Shown piece after piece: positions 32,782-43,371 of a stretch of DNA of 64,000 nt (position 1 is the first letter of the stretch; the number at the start of each line of letters is the position of its first letter). Source of the DNA: Echinarachnius parma (lineage: Eukaryota; Echinodermata; Echinoidea; Clypeasteroida; Echinarachniidae); assembly GCA_037951105.1 (NCBI GenBank), contig JBAMJV010009347.1, positions 1-64,000 on the forward strand, given 5' to 3'. Position numbers and translations under genes: made by a program. Under the pieces are notes generated by a model, which saw only the letters and a program-made list of their open reading frames with translations, made no database searches and had not been told where the DNA came from.

Positions 32782-33312
32782 AGGGATAGTTGAGTATTGG
32801 TCAAACTAATTTTTAGTAACAAAAAACCTGCACCATTACGGTACAAACTAATACTTATAACTCCACCATGCTCGAAAGGTTTACACAGTTACAAACGACA
32901 AAGTAATAACTTTGATATGATTACAAAAGAGCCTTTACATTCAAAAGGCCGCTCTTTCAACATTCATTGATTTTAGCCAGTTTTCATGCAAAAATGCGCA
33001 TTTGATGTTTTGTTAAAAATAATGAATCAATACAGTTATCATCAACAACTTTTGGAAAAACCTATTTAGACTTGTTTCAAAGTAGTCTATAGGCATTTTT
33101 TGTATTTTTTCTAAAATGTCAAAATGTCCCCAAGCCGGTAGACTAACTAATACAATATGTTTATGGATATTTCTGCCGTTTCTGAACCGATTTTGATCAA
33201 ATAAAGTTTATTTTGACATTTAAATGGTATGCTCTTTACAATTGACAGTCAGTTTTTCATTATCTCACAGAAAAATGTGTAGCGCCTTCTATACTAACAC
33301 TCAACTATCCCT
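32782..33312 (+). mobile_element. TTAA-flanked MITE, family A, copy 2
   Basis: Ends AGGGATAGTTGAGTATTGG and ACTCAACTATCCCT with TTAA at 32778-32781 and 33313-33316; 531 bp. This is the cleanest copy and gives the family consensus. It lies in the intron before the membrane exon. Confidence 0.9.
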
Positions 33313-33541
33313 TTAAGCAAATTTATATTTTGATCATGGAAATGCCTATTTGCTGGCTTGATAAAAGCACTTTTCCAGTGGCCCGGTGCCACTAAATTTA
33401 AGCCGTTTTGGACCACGAATGTTCTGTGATGAAAACACACCTATATCAGGGCCGTGAACCTCAATGCTCATACTCATTACTTGTGCGAATTGTCTTCCGA
33501 CACATAACATTAACGTTGTACATTTTAACTAAAATTTACAG

Positions 33542-33669
33542 ATGTCTGGACAGAGAAACTTGAAGACAACCTGTCATACATCTGGAAGTTTGTGGAACAG
33601 TCATTGGAATAGCCCTAGGATTTTTCGTTTTGATGTTTGTTATAATTCGCTTTACCTTCTACATTAAAC
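33542..33669 (+). pseudogene. Membrane-spanning exon of the Ig receptor, frameshifted
   Basis: Acceptor AAAATTTACAG and donor C|GTAAGT bracket 128 nt. Entered in phase 1, the first part reads DVWTEKLEDNLSYIWKF. One base out of step, the second part reads CGTVIGIALGFFVLMFVIIR then FTFYIK, a membrane helix with a following basic residue. In one frame a TAG occurs after VEQSLE. All extracellular exons are multiples of three, and 128 is one short of 129, so a single base is missing near 33586-33592. Either this copy is a pseudogene or the assembly has an error. Confidence 0.75.
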
Positions 33670-33904
33670 GTAAGTTTCGCAATGTATGTTCTATGAATAA
33701 ACAAGTAAAGTCTTTCGAAATGTTGGGATAAAATGAGCTATATGAACCAAGCCTTTTTATTAAGATATTCTATAATTTAAAAATGAATTTAGAAGACAAT
33801 TATATAATTGAGCTTACAGTACATGAAATATATCGTTTTCTTCTACAATTCGTCTTACCTATTTACTTACCTTAACTCACATCATCCTTTTTGTGATATT
33901 GAAG

Positions 33905-34224
33905 GCTGCAGCTCTTCATACAAGCTAGGCAGCGACAAACATCAGCAAAGCAACCACGCCTACAAATTCAGCGAAGTCTGCCCGTTACACTGCAAATCCA
34001 CAGCACAATGACCCATGCTTATCTAACATATCGTCTGGACTGGAGTGACTGAATCCGTGGGTTTACAACGATCCCAAGTCCCACTGGCAAACGTTCCCAT
34101 TGCCTTAACATCGATCATGTCACAGCTTCAAGAAACCATCCAGAACATGGAAATTCAAGCCACCAAAAATTGTTCTACTATTGAACTCAGACGCTGGACA
34201 CATCATCAAGGTCAACCTAACCAG
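33905..34224 (+). pseudogene. Cytoplasmic-tail exon with in-frame stops
   Basis: Phase 1 in and phase 0 out at CAACCTAACCAG|GTGAAC. The frame gives CSSSYKLGSDKHQQSNH and EVCPLHCKSTAQ, then TGA (34009) and TAA (34024), then reopens as SVGLQRSQVPLANVP to HHQGQPNQ. Another frame in the middle reads NPWVYNDPKSHWQTFPLP. Several indels or stops are therefore likely. Exon borders are inferred from phase agreement with the next exon. Confidence 0.5.
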
Positions 34225-34546
34225 GTGAACAAATGTAGACCAAACAGTCCTTTACAGTATTGTGATAGTTACATTTTTGTCTATGACTACATTTAATTTA
34301 TTTTTATACATACAATAATTATTTGCAATTGGATCAAATTTCGTAAGATTTGGTAAAATTGATAAAAAATTGATAAAAATTTACCATGAGTGCCCAGTTA
34401 ATAGAATACAATTGGTGTATAACCTTTCTTTGCCAAACTAGGATATATAGGTATGATGCAATTCATGCAAAAATGATAATTGACGTCTATTCATCTTTGG
34501 GAGTGTAATAATATTATTATTTCGTTTTCCAAATTATGCTTTACAG

Positions 34547-34613
34547 CGTTCGTCCGAAGTGGAGTACGAGGAGATAAACGATGATTATGACGAGGACCAT
34601 ATGCAGTCCAGAA
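34547..34613 (+). CDS. Tail exon with an ITIM-like tyrosine motif
   Basis: Acceptor ATGCTTTACAG and donor A|GTTAGT bracket 67 nt, phase 0 to 1. The product is acidic and contains VEYEEI, which fits the ITIM consensus (V/I/L/S-x-Y-x-x-I/L/V) and also the pYEEI sequence favoured by Src-family SH2 domains, followed by NDDYDEDHM. If the receptor is expressed, this tyrosine is the likeliest signalling site. Assignment to the gene rests on position and phase. Confidence 0.55.
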
Positions 34614-35257
34614 GTTAGTATATCATTAGCATTAGACATAAATTAAGGATGTAAACGATTCTTAGACCTGAGAAAACTGGGTGGTCTTGAAACCAATATG
34701 ATAATCTTATCACTAGGTCCGCGTTAAAGTATATAAAATAATCATCTCATTAGACTAAATGAAAGTTTAGAAGCCCTATTATATAAACTTGGCCTTCCAT
34801 TTGGTACATTTACATAACACCAAAAATACTAATCCTTGGATCATACAACTGTTCTAACAATAGATCGTAAGGTCGCTAGCCAGTCCCTGAAAAGCGTTAT
34901 TTAAATGCCACTGGAAAGATGTGGTTAAATGATGATTGTTACAAGTAGTCCAATGGAAGGCCTTTGGATATAAAGGGCATACTCACAGCCAAGGAAAACA
35001 AATCGCAATTTGTAGTCAGCGAAATTGTCGTTGCTGCAAATTGTATCCAGGCAAGGGACCATACGAAGTTTAGTTATATTGAAAAAAAATTGTGTGATCC
35101 TCCGTAGGTAGTGAGGCGCTTAACCATAAAAAGACTCAGGGACCTTTGAGCACTCACTCCTCGATTGTGAAATACCATGTAAATGTCTTTTCACTTAATG
35201 TGCAAACATTTAATTAATAAGGATGAGTTTACAAATTAATTTCCTCTTGAAAGAAAT

Positions 35258-35460
35258 ATTTCCTCTCGTTTTACGTATATTCTTATCTTACCCCATGAAC
35301 TAGACCTACAACAATAAACGAAAACATATTTCCTCTCGTTTTACGTATATTATTATATTACCCCATGAACTAGACCTACACAATAAACAAAACAATTTAT
35401 TTCCTCTCGTTGTACGTATATTCTTATCTTACCCCATGAATTAGACCTACACAATAAACG
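35258..35460 (+). repeat. Three tandem 70-bp units before the last tail exon
   Basis: TTCCTCTCGTTTTACGTATA to TAGACCTACA(A)CAATAAACG occurs three times, starting at about 35260, 35330 and 35401. Each unit contains a polypyrimidine stretch and an acceptor-like CCATGAA(C/T)TAG|ACC, so the splice acceptor of the following exon may have been tripled. Confidence 0.8.
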
Positions 35461-35732
35461 AAAAAGTGGAGTCGACGGAAAGTGAAGCGGTGGAAAGAAA
35501 TCTCACATTGACGGACGATTATGAGACATCGTTGAGGATTACGAAGATATCCACGCACCCTTACGTTTTTGTGAACAGATTGGTCTCCGGTCCAGATCAA
35601 CCCCCAAAAGAAAAGGGGAATGAAAAGAGATTTGGAAGAACAAATTTGGGAGAAACCTGAGTCCCCGCATCGAAGTATCAGAAGATGGGTATTTAGTTCC
35701 ATCTTACAAACCCGATGGTGTCCATAAACCAT
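35439..35732 (+). pseudogene. Last tail exon, tyrosine-rich, frameshifted
   Basis: One frame reads VESTESEAVERNLTLTDDYE; one base out it reads VEDYEDIHAPLRFCEQ, and later EDGYLVPSYKPDGVHKP ending at TAA 35730-35732. A TGA (frame of the second part) near 35621 lies between. The tyrosine motifs DDYE, EDYEDI and DGYLVP look like a signalling tail, but no single frame keeps them all. An upstream start at 35439 (after TAG) would be phase 0, whereas the previous exon leaves phase 1; the true border is uncertain. Confidence 0.45.
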
Positions 35733-35760
35733 AACATTGCCGATTTCATAATGCCATAGG

Positions 35761-35774
35761 CAGTGGCGTAGCTA

Positions 35775-35808
<34 letters not shown>

Positions 35809-35986
35809 GGGGGGCCTGTGCCCCCCCCCCCCCCCCCCCCCAATAATTTTGAAAAAACAATAGAAAAAATAAGGGGCCATTTTTTTGAAAACAAAGAAAT
35901 ACATAAGGTGTGCCCCCCCCCAATAATTTTGCGTGCCCCCCCCCCCCCCCCCCCCCCCCAATCAGTCCGACCACGCTACACCACTG
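35761..35986. mobile_element. hAT MITE with exact 8-bp target duplication
   Basis: Starts CAGTGGCGTAGC and ends GCTACACCACTG, with GCCATAGG at 35753-35760 and again at 35987-35994. Length 226 bp, mostly poly-G, poly-C and CAATAATTTTG blocks in inverted order. The CAGTG ends and 8-bp duplication are hAT features. It lies about 30 bp after the last receptor stop codon. Confidence 0.9.
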
Positions 35987-36239
35987 GCCATAGGTCCAGC
36001 TTATTTGTTACAGCCAATGTTTAAGCCATATAACAACATAAAGTCCATGGGCCAGACCGATGTCGGTACAATCTAAAGGATCAAAAGGTTATCTATACTA
36101 GATTGTTGGTAGAGTTAATATAAGTATATTAATGTTTGATAACCTTTCAATAGGTGTAGCTTTTCATAGTAATTGGCCATGTTAATATTTTACCATACAT
36201 ATGTGTACTAATTACTGTACATAGTGTTACTGCATACGG

Positions 36240-36535
36240 GTAAATCCGCGACGTTGGGCGTTTTGCATGATAATTCCACAATGCAAGCAGGTATCCCCGC
36301 GCGACTTCATGAGTTTCATTTTTAGTAAAGTCTTGCGCAACTTTTAAGACCAATTTTGCGACGACCAGTGGCCCGTTGCATAAAACTCTTACCGCAGCGG
36401 TAACTGCCCATTTTAGCGGTAAGTACAAAAACTGCGGTAAGTAATACATTTAGTGAAAACTACTGTTGCATAAAACAATTGCGGTAAAGTAACCGCTCAA
36501 AAACTGCGGTAAGTGTCAAAAACTGCGGTAACTTT
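36240..36535 (+). repeat. 0.3-kb direct repeat, left copy (Harbinger end)
   Basis: AAATCCGCGACGTTGGGCG to AAAACTGCGGTAACT matches 37206-37497 almost base for base. GGCCCGTTGCATAAAACTC at 36370 looks like a PIF/Harbinger terminus, followed by GCGGTAAC/GTTACCGC words in both orientations. Confidence 0.8.
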
Positions 36536-36574
36536 ACCGCAACCCCATTACCTGCGGTTACTACCAGAGAAAAG

Positions 36575-36955
36575 ATGGCAGCAATTCTTCATGCATTTCG
36601 GGTGAGGGAAATGAATCGTGCAAGAAGGAGGGAGAGAGTGTTTCGCGACCGGGAGCATCCACTAGATAAATTTAATGACGAGGAGATCTTCCGGAAGTAC
36701 CGTTTCACCAGAGAAGGCTGCATAACCATCATCGACATGCTCTCTGCTAGTCTTGAACATGTGACTAAACGAAACCATGCACTCAGCCCCAGCCAGCAAG
36801 TGTTTGTGGCCCTCAATTGTTACGCCACAGGAGCCGTTATCGACACGACCTCAACCATCCACGGCATCACTAGAAGCACTGCATCAAGAGTGATAGTGAG
36901 AGTTTCCAACGCACTCTTTGCCCTGAAAGACGAGGTAATTTTTGACTTGCTGTAA
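36575..36955 (+). CDS. Harbinger transposase-like (HARBI1-type) N-terminal exon
   Basis: ATG at 36575 opens 126 codons. LDKFNDEEIFRKYRFTREGC, LSPSQQVFVALNCYATG and STIHGITRSTASRVIVRVS follow the N-terminal half of PIF/Harbinger nucleases (helix-turn-helix-like region before the DDE catalytic part). A usual protein has about 350 residues; the catalytic D-D-E region is missing here, and a GAGGTAATTT after ALKDE could be a splice donor whose next exon is not in view. It sits between two 0.3-kb direct repeats, so it belongs to the transposon. Whether it is a domesticated host gene cannot be told; the truncation speaks against it. Confidence 0.75.
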   Translation: MAAILHAFRVREMNRARRRERVFRDREHPLDKFNDEEIFRKYRFTREGCITIIDMLSASLEHVTKRNHALSPSQQVFVALNCYATGAVIDTTSTIHGITRSTASRVIVRVSNALFALKDEVIFDLL

Positions 36956-37205
36956 CTTTTATTACTTTTACTTGTCTTTGAATTTACAATTAATTTGACT
37001 AGTTTTCATTTAGTTCTAATGGACTAGTATGATTGTGATAGGTCATCAAATGGTTAACAAGGTTTAGAAAGATACAATTATTAAAGGTTATTTAATAGAA
37101 AACATTTGTGTGTGATTTAGTGAAGACCACTTAACTAATTGGCAGTCCGCTTTGCATTTGCTAGTGACTTTGCGTATACGCTGCACGACCGGTTACCATG
37201 TTACC

Positions 37206-37497
37206 AAATCCGCGACGTTGGGGCGTTTTGCGTGATAATTCCACAATGGAAGCAGGTATCCCCGCGCGACTTCATGAGTTTCATTTTTAGAAAGTCTTGC
37301 GCAACTTTTAAGACCAATTTTGCGACGACCAGTGACCCGTTGCATAAAACTCTTACCGCAGCGGTAACTGCCCATTTTAGCGGTAAGTACAAAAACTGCG
37401 GTAAGTAATACATTTAGTGAAAACTACTGTTGCATAAAACAATTGCGGTAAAGTTACCGCTCAAAAACTGCGGTAAGTGTCAAAAACTGCGGTAACT
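37206..37497 (+). repeat. 0.3-kb direct repeat, right copy, cut by a foldback element
   Basis: Second copy of the Harbinger end sequence in the same orientation as the left copy. It stops at GCGGTAACT, where the foldback element at 37494 begins, so the rest of that Harbinger copy was displaced or lost. Confidence 0.8.
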
Positions 37498-38938
37498 ATA
37501 ATGTTACATATAGCTCTACTAAAGTACCGATATAAACACAACAAAAAAGTAACTCCCACCCCCCCCCCCCCCCCCTAATCAAAATAGCGTAACTTTTTAG
37601 CAAATAGGGTTTTAGCAACATAACTTGGCAGGAATGTTTCTAAATTTATTGGCTAACGTCTCCGTGAAAATTAACTTGATCCGCCATGCCATGTATGATG
37701 TCACTTTTCAAAAGACACAAGAGTCAAAAAGTGACAATTTTGCCTTGGATGTGTGGTCACTCATCCATAACTCGACGGACAAATTTAATTTTCAAACAGA
37801 AGTTAGTCAATAAATGTAAGAACATTCCTGATGAGTTATTTAGCTCAAAACCTATTCGTAAAAAGTTATGTTATTTGATTAAGGGGGACTTATTTTTGTG
37901 TTGGGTTTAATTGATCAGTATTGTTGGAATAAACTCAACAAACAAGTAAGTCCCCTCCTGATTAGAATAACATAACTTTCTAACAAAAATGTTTTGAGCA
38001 ATAAAACTCGGCAGCTAGCGACTAACTGCTGTGTGAAAATGAAATTGGTCCATCGAGTCATGCATGAGTGAGCACACATTAAAGGAAAGATTGGCACTTT
38101 GTGTGCTCACTCATGCGTTACTTAATGGACCAACTTTATTTTCACACAGACACAAACAAAAAAAGTAAGTCCCCCTTATCAAAATGGCATCACTTTTTGA
38201 CATAAATGGTTTGAGCAAAATAACTCGGCAGGATTGTTCCTACACTTTGTGACTAACTTCTGTGTGAAAATAAAGGTGGTCCATTGAGTCACGCATGAGT
38301 GGGCACACAAAGTGCCAATCTTTCCTTTGATGTGTGCTCACTCATGCATAACTCGATGGACTAATTTTATTTTTCACACAGAAGTTAGTCAATTAGTGTA
38401 GGAACAATCCTGCCGAGTTATTTCGCTCAAAAATGTTTTTTTTAAAAGTAATGTTATTCTAATCAGGAGGGGACTTACTTTTTTGTTGAGTTTATTCCAA
38501 CAATACTGATCAATTAAACCCAACACAAAAATAAGTCCCCCTTAATCAAATAACATAACTTGTTAACGAAAAGGTTCTGAGCAAAATAACTCGGCAGGAT
38601 TGTTCCTACATTTATTGACTAACTTCTGTGTGAAAATTAAATTGATCCGTCGAGTCATGGATGAGTGACCACACATCAAAGGCAAAATTGTCACTTTTTT
38701 ACTCTTGTGACTTTTGAAAAGTGATATTTTGCCTTTAATGTGTGCTCACTCATGCATGGCATGGCGGACAAAGTTCATTTGCACGGAGACGTTAGCCAAT
38801 AAGTTTATAAACATTCCTGCCAAGTTATGTTGCTTAAACCCTATTTGTTAAAAGGTTACGCTATTTTGATTAGAGGGAGTTACTTTTTTGTTGTGTTTAT
38901 ATCGGTACTTTAGTAGAGCTATATGTAACATGATAGTT
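37494..38938. mobile_element. Foldback element, about 1.45 kb palindrome with nested subunits
   Basis: Left end AACTATAATGTTACATATAG pairs with the complement at 38938, and the arms continue through AAAGTACCGATATAAACACA. The two halves meet near 38216. Each half contains an AAACACAACAAAAA..GTAAGTCCCCC unit with TCGGCAGGATTGTTCCTACA and GAGTGAGCACACA blocks, so the element is a palindrome of palindromes. The same 0.38-kb unit occurs alone at 56967-57352. Small frames inside are repeat shadows. No transposase. Confidence 0.8.
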
Positions 38939-38984
38939 TCATATTCCCATAGGCTTGCATGTATAGGTTGGACAAGAAACCCGT

Positions 38985-39030
38985 GTTTGATTAGGGGGGG
39001 TTGCTTTTTTGTTGTGTTTAGTTACCTCGA
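38985..39030. mobile_element. Orphan end of the foldback family
   Basis: GATTAGGGGGGGTTGCTTTTTTGTTGTGTTTA matches the terminal part of the AAACACAACA family, without a partner arm on its right. Likely a leftover half element. Confidence 0.5.
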
Positions 39031-41141
39031 TTGTCATGGAAAGTGGACAAACGCCTTTTGGCACTAACCTCTTATAAATCTTAGTGAAAAAAACCAACTC
39101 GACAGACCAGTCTGCTTAGGTGCAGTCCATAATTATCTTCATACTATCAAAATGTACAAAACTCGCTTATTTCGTAATCGACGTCTGGTCATTTGCTTTG
39201 AATGGAAACAAAATGTAAATATTCTATAACCTGTAGGTATAATGTAGTACGTGTACTATACAATAGCACGAGAATGATTGATGCACACAAATGTAACATA
39301 TTTCATGATATAAGGTGATGACGTCATAATGAAGGGAAATTGAGCATTCCTATTGGTTGATTACCGATGCGTAATCCGGTATAGTGAACGTTGCTACCTG
39401 GTTACGTGCACTATAACATCAATTTATGCACGCTATGTGTCAGTGCACTAGGTGATTATGATGTTAGATGAAGACCTCACTTTGAGGGCCTAAACTGTGG
39501 TCGTGATTTTTTAGCATACAAGCCTGCATCCAGTATATTTTTTGTTATCAGGGTTAGCACTTTCTGATCACTAGCCCCTCGGCGCTGATGTCTCAATTGC
39601 TAAGCAGCTAATATGTCAATCAAGTATGTCGTGCTGCTAGTCTCGATACACAGACACTACAACATAGTTCGGGTTATGATTTGAACAGCTGAGCCATGAA
39701 AAAGACGTGTACCAAGTTTGTTTGCTTTACAGTACATTCAAACGGTAGGAAGGATTAGCAGAGAGGATAGAAAATGAACCGCATAATCTACTATGGAGAG
39801 AGGGAGTTCTCTGCAGGGAAATCATGTTTAGTTTAGTTGCCACTACAGGCAGGTTAGGTGATACAGATTAGGTGACCACTTACTTAGACATGTTGTCTGT
39901 ATGTTTATATGTCATGTGTTAAATACTTAGCCATGTCATTATGTTCAGAAGAAATTGAATGTGTTTATAATCCTGTTATAATTCTTAGTCAATATAACGC
40001 GCTTGTAACTTTAACGAACATAATATCATTTCGAGAAAAAAAAAACATAATCAGGTTAATATTTAAACCCAGACGTAATAACATACTTTACTGTGGTTCA
40101 AGTGTGTTTGTTTGGAGATATCCATTCGAATGATACGACATTATTATACAGCATTAAACGGTAGCGTCAATCACAAATATGATATCATAAAGACTTTATT
40201 ATCTCTACCCTTCTGTAAATGCACACGAAATTTCAAGGCATGGCATACTTTTAAATTGTATTTATTTATTTTACAGTGATTTAACATATTATCGAAGACT
40301 GACATTTGTATATCGCCATATAATTATTTTACTCGTTATCAGACAGTGATTAATCATATTTGCTGTAATAATCGGAAATGGAATCTCACCACACATATTC
40401 TTTACACAAGTCAGAATAGCAATATGACACACTTGAAGAACCTTTTTTAGTTATTTGTAATAATTACCATATGCGGTTAAATTGATGTTGTAATCGTTTT
40501 GTTATACGTGAGTTCATAATTCAATCATTCAACACAACTATATACAATGTAAATAATACAGGTGCCAAATGTTTGGTACGTAATTAATGAAAATGTGCTT
40601 TTTTACGGGCTGACATGCAAAGACAAAATATCACGTGAATAGTACGTCCGATTTCGTAAGTCTACTTTTAAAGATGGGGCATAATTCATGTAGAGTAATT
40701 CATGCAATGGCATATATTTCTTTATTACAAAGTATTCACAATTAAAACAAATCACATTCACACCTTGCATAATTATGAAGTTTGAAATTTTATTAACAAC
40801 AACAATACATCATCAAATACATACATGTAACTTACAAAATTATCAGAAATAATTACTGTAAGTACTTAACAAAACAATTTAAGTTAAAATAACAATGTCA
40901 GACGTGTATCTACCTAAACATTTTATAGATCAAAAATCAAGTTGTCGCTAAAAGAGAACCGAAAGTTAGCACAAGTGCTAGTCGAGATCGGTCCTCTCTT
41001 TTGTATAGTATAGACTATAATACAAATGACAGTATCAAATAAGTTCAGTGTAAAATAACTTCAATATAAAATAATCATAATAATTAATGAGGTATACATT
41101 GTATACATTGTACCAAAAGGCATTTCTAACCAAGCGTATCA
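39031..41141. other. No gene seen
   Basis: About 2 kb of AT-rich sequence. A few frames under 80 codons have no recognisable motif, and no clear repeat ends are visible. Confidence 0.4.
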
Positions 41142-41348
41142 AATTATTTATTTATTTACCATATACATTGTGAGGGACTTACGAAATGAATATCTTGGTT
41201 TTTTTTCTTTAATCTCCTGAGGCAAACTGTTCCAAAGTTTTGACCCAACAAAAGAAATGGATAATGTCCCTTGAGTTGTCCTACATATCGGCAAACGTAA
41301 CAAAGTTTTCTTTCCCTCTGGTTCTATAAGTATGATGTAACACTTCAC
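41142..41348 (-). mobile_element. 5'-truncated LINE fragment
   Basis: The minus-strand frame reads TTQGTLSISFVGSKLWNSLP then SFRKSLTMYMVNK, the C-terminal end of a CR1/Jockey-like ORF2, followed by AATAAATAAATAATTTG, the tail. Confidence 0.75.
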
Positions 41349-42110
41349 AATATTCTAGTAAGGAGTAACACAAGCATAAATGCATACAACTAAACAAGAC
41401 ACATGAACATTAACAATTAATTGTCGATACGGTTATCAATGAAACCAGCCAAACTCCTTAATTTTAATCTTGTTGAACTGCTAAACGTGTGCTGTATATA
41501 CAAATTAAATTCAACATTATGGAAACGAACAAATGCTTATTTTGTTTGTTGTACTAAAATTAGAAAGTAATACATTAAAATGTATTTGACTAGCACTTAA
41601 GCTATGGTATTTATTTACTTGTCTGTTAACTGGTGATGTAAATTTGTTTTTATTTAACAGTTTTTATAACGTTATACTAATGATCACTTCATTAATACAA
41701 TAATATACAAATAGTGCAGGGTTTGGAGTTGAATATACCAGAATAGACACCGATACATTTTGAATGTCTCAAATGCATTTAATATTGCATCGAGGCCTCA
41801 GGCCGAGTGCAATATAAACCGAACACAACAAGTAACTATCCCCCTAAACAACTGCTCATAATTTCATAACCGATAATTGTTCTGTACATTATGTGAGAAA
41901 ATCAGAGATATTCATCACTTTATGGCTGAATGAGCAAAGATTAAAGACAAAATGCCCAAAATTAAAAGTAAAAAGACAATGTGTGTTCCTGTACATTGTT
42001 ATATGTTTATATGTTTATGTTAATGTTTTAGATATTGTTTATGAAACAATGCTGCTTGAAATTCCATTCATATTGATTTCGTTATGGCACATCCCTGGTC
42101 ATTTTGAACC

Positions 42111-42385
42111 CATTGAAAACCTATTTTTTGGCTATTTTTCCACTAAATGGATGATTTTTCGACTATTTTTTCAAAAAATAATATAAAAATAGCCAATTTT
42201 TTTACTATTTTTTCAAAAAATAGTATAAAAATTGCCTATTTTTTACTATTTTTTTTTAAATAGTAAAAAAATAGGCTATTTTTTTACTATTTTAAAAAAA
42301 TAGCAAAAAATAGGCTATTTTTATACTATTTTTTGAAAAAATAGTAAAAAAATCATCCATTTAGTGGAAAAATAGCCAAAAAATA
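42111..42385. repeat. 275-bp AT-rich palindrome
   Basis: TTTTGGCTATTTTTCCACTA at the left is mirrored by TAGTGGAAAAATAGCCAAAA at the right, with ATGGATGATTTTT/AAAAATCATCCAT next inward and CTATTTTTTCAAAAAATAG units toward the centre near 42250. Would extrude as a hairpin. Confidence 0.8.
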
Positions 42386-42569
42386 GCCAAATTTTTCAAA
42401 CTTTAAAATCACATCAACAATTTGTTGGCTATTTTTTTCACTCTGAATTCCACATCAACTATTTTTTGGCTATTTTTTTCACTCTGAATTCCACATCAAC
42501 TATTTTTTGGCTATTTTTTTCACTTTGTTAGAACAATCAACTATTTATTTCCTATTTTCCCCTTTGTAA

Positions 42570-42824
42570 TTAAAACAATGTACACAAATACACATACAAA
42601 AAAACACGCACATACGCACATACGCACACAAACAAACATACGCACATACACACACAAACACACACACGTACACACAGTCACACACACACATACAAACAAA
42701 CATACGCACACACATACATGCACACAGACACACACACACAAGCACACATACATACATGCACGCACACATGCATATACAGACGTACATACACAAACACACA
42801 CACTTGCGTACACGTACGGACACA
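42570..42824. repeat. CA-rich microsatellite
   Basis: Imperfect (CA)n with CATA and CGCA variants; continues after the hairpin MITE at 43200-43330. The long open frames on both strands here are artefacts of the dinucleotide repeat. Confidence 0.9.
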
Positions 42825-42826
42825 TA

Positions 42827-43164
42827 CCCAGCTAGCCACCTGACGTTGGTCCGATGTCGGAATTTGGTTGCCGGATGTCGGCATATCGCCGTTGGCTCGA
42901 GGTTAAAATGTCCGCCAGCCCAACATCGTCACGACGTCATTTTTGTGATATATTGGCATAAGGTCATTTTCCGACAATGGCCCAACATCATGTCATGAGA
43001 TGATGTTGGGCCATTGTCGGAAAATGACCTTATGCCAATATATCACAAAAATGACGTCGTGACGATGTTGGGCTGGCGGACATTTTAACCTCGAGCCAAC
43101 GGCGATATGCCGACATCCGGCAACCAAATTCCGACATCGGCCCAACGTCAGGTGGCTAGCTGGG
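42827..43164. mobile_element. Near-perfect hairpin MITE in a CA microsatellite
   Basis: Arms of about 165 bp (CCCAGCTAGCCACCTGACG to CCCAACATCA and back) pair almost perfectly about a centre at 42995. TA flanks both ends (42825-42826, 43165-43166), as for Tc1/mariner-type insertions. The two arms differ at only one or two places, so the insertion or last arm conversion is recent. Confidence 0.92.
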
Positions 43165-43197
43165 TAGGTACAGGCACAGCATATATACATACATACA

Positions 43198-43284
43198 TGC
43201 ATGCACACATACACAAACGTGCACGCACAGTATGCGTGCTCTCTCTCACACACACACACACGCACGCACGCACGCACGCACACG

Positions 43285-43330
<46 letters not shown>
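43198..43330. repeat. CA microsatellite, right block
   Basis: CATACATGCATGCACACA followed by (CA)n and CGCACGCACGCA. The hairpin MITE divides this array from the left block. Confidence 0.85.
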
Positions 43331-43331
<1 letters not shown>

Positions 43332-43371
43332 GCGCACATAGACAGCTGCAACATTTGTACATCATAATATA

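Noticed and set aside
34012-34224. A tyrosine-kinase juxtamembrane region, from NPWVYNDPKSHWQTF
   Set aside because: No kinase motifs (glycine loop, VAIK, HRD, DFG) follow in any frame up to 35.7 kb, so a kinase cannot be supported.
35693-36024. Three overlapping proline/glycine-rich frames
   Set aside because: They lie wholly over the hAT MITE and its homopolymers.
37139-38097. Frames in the Harbinger repeat and foldback element
   Set aside because: They follow repeat and palindrome arms; the same peptides appear from each copy in both orientations.
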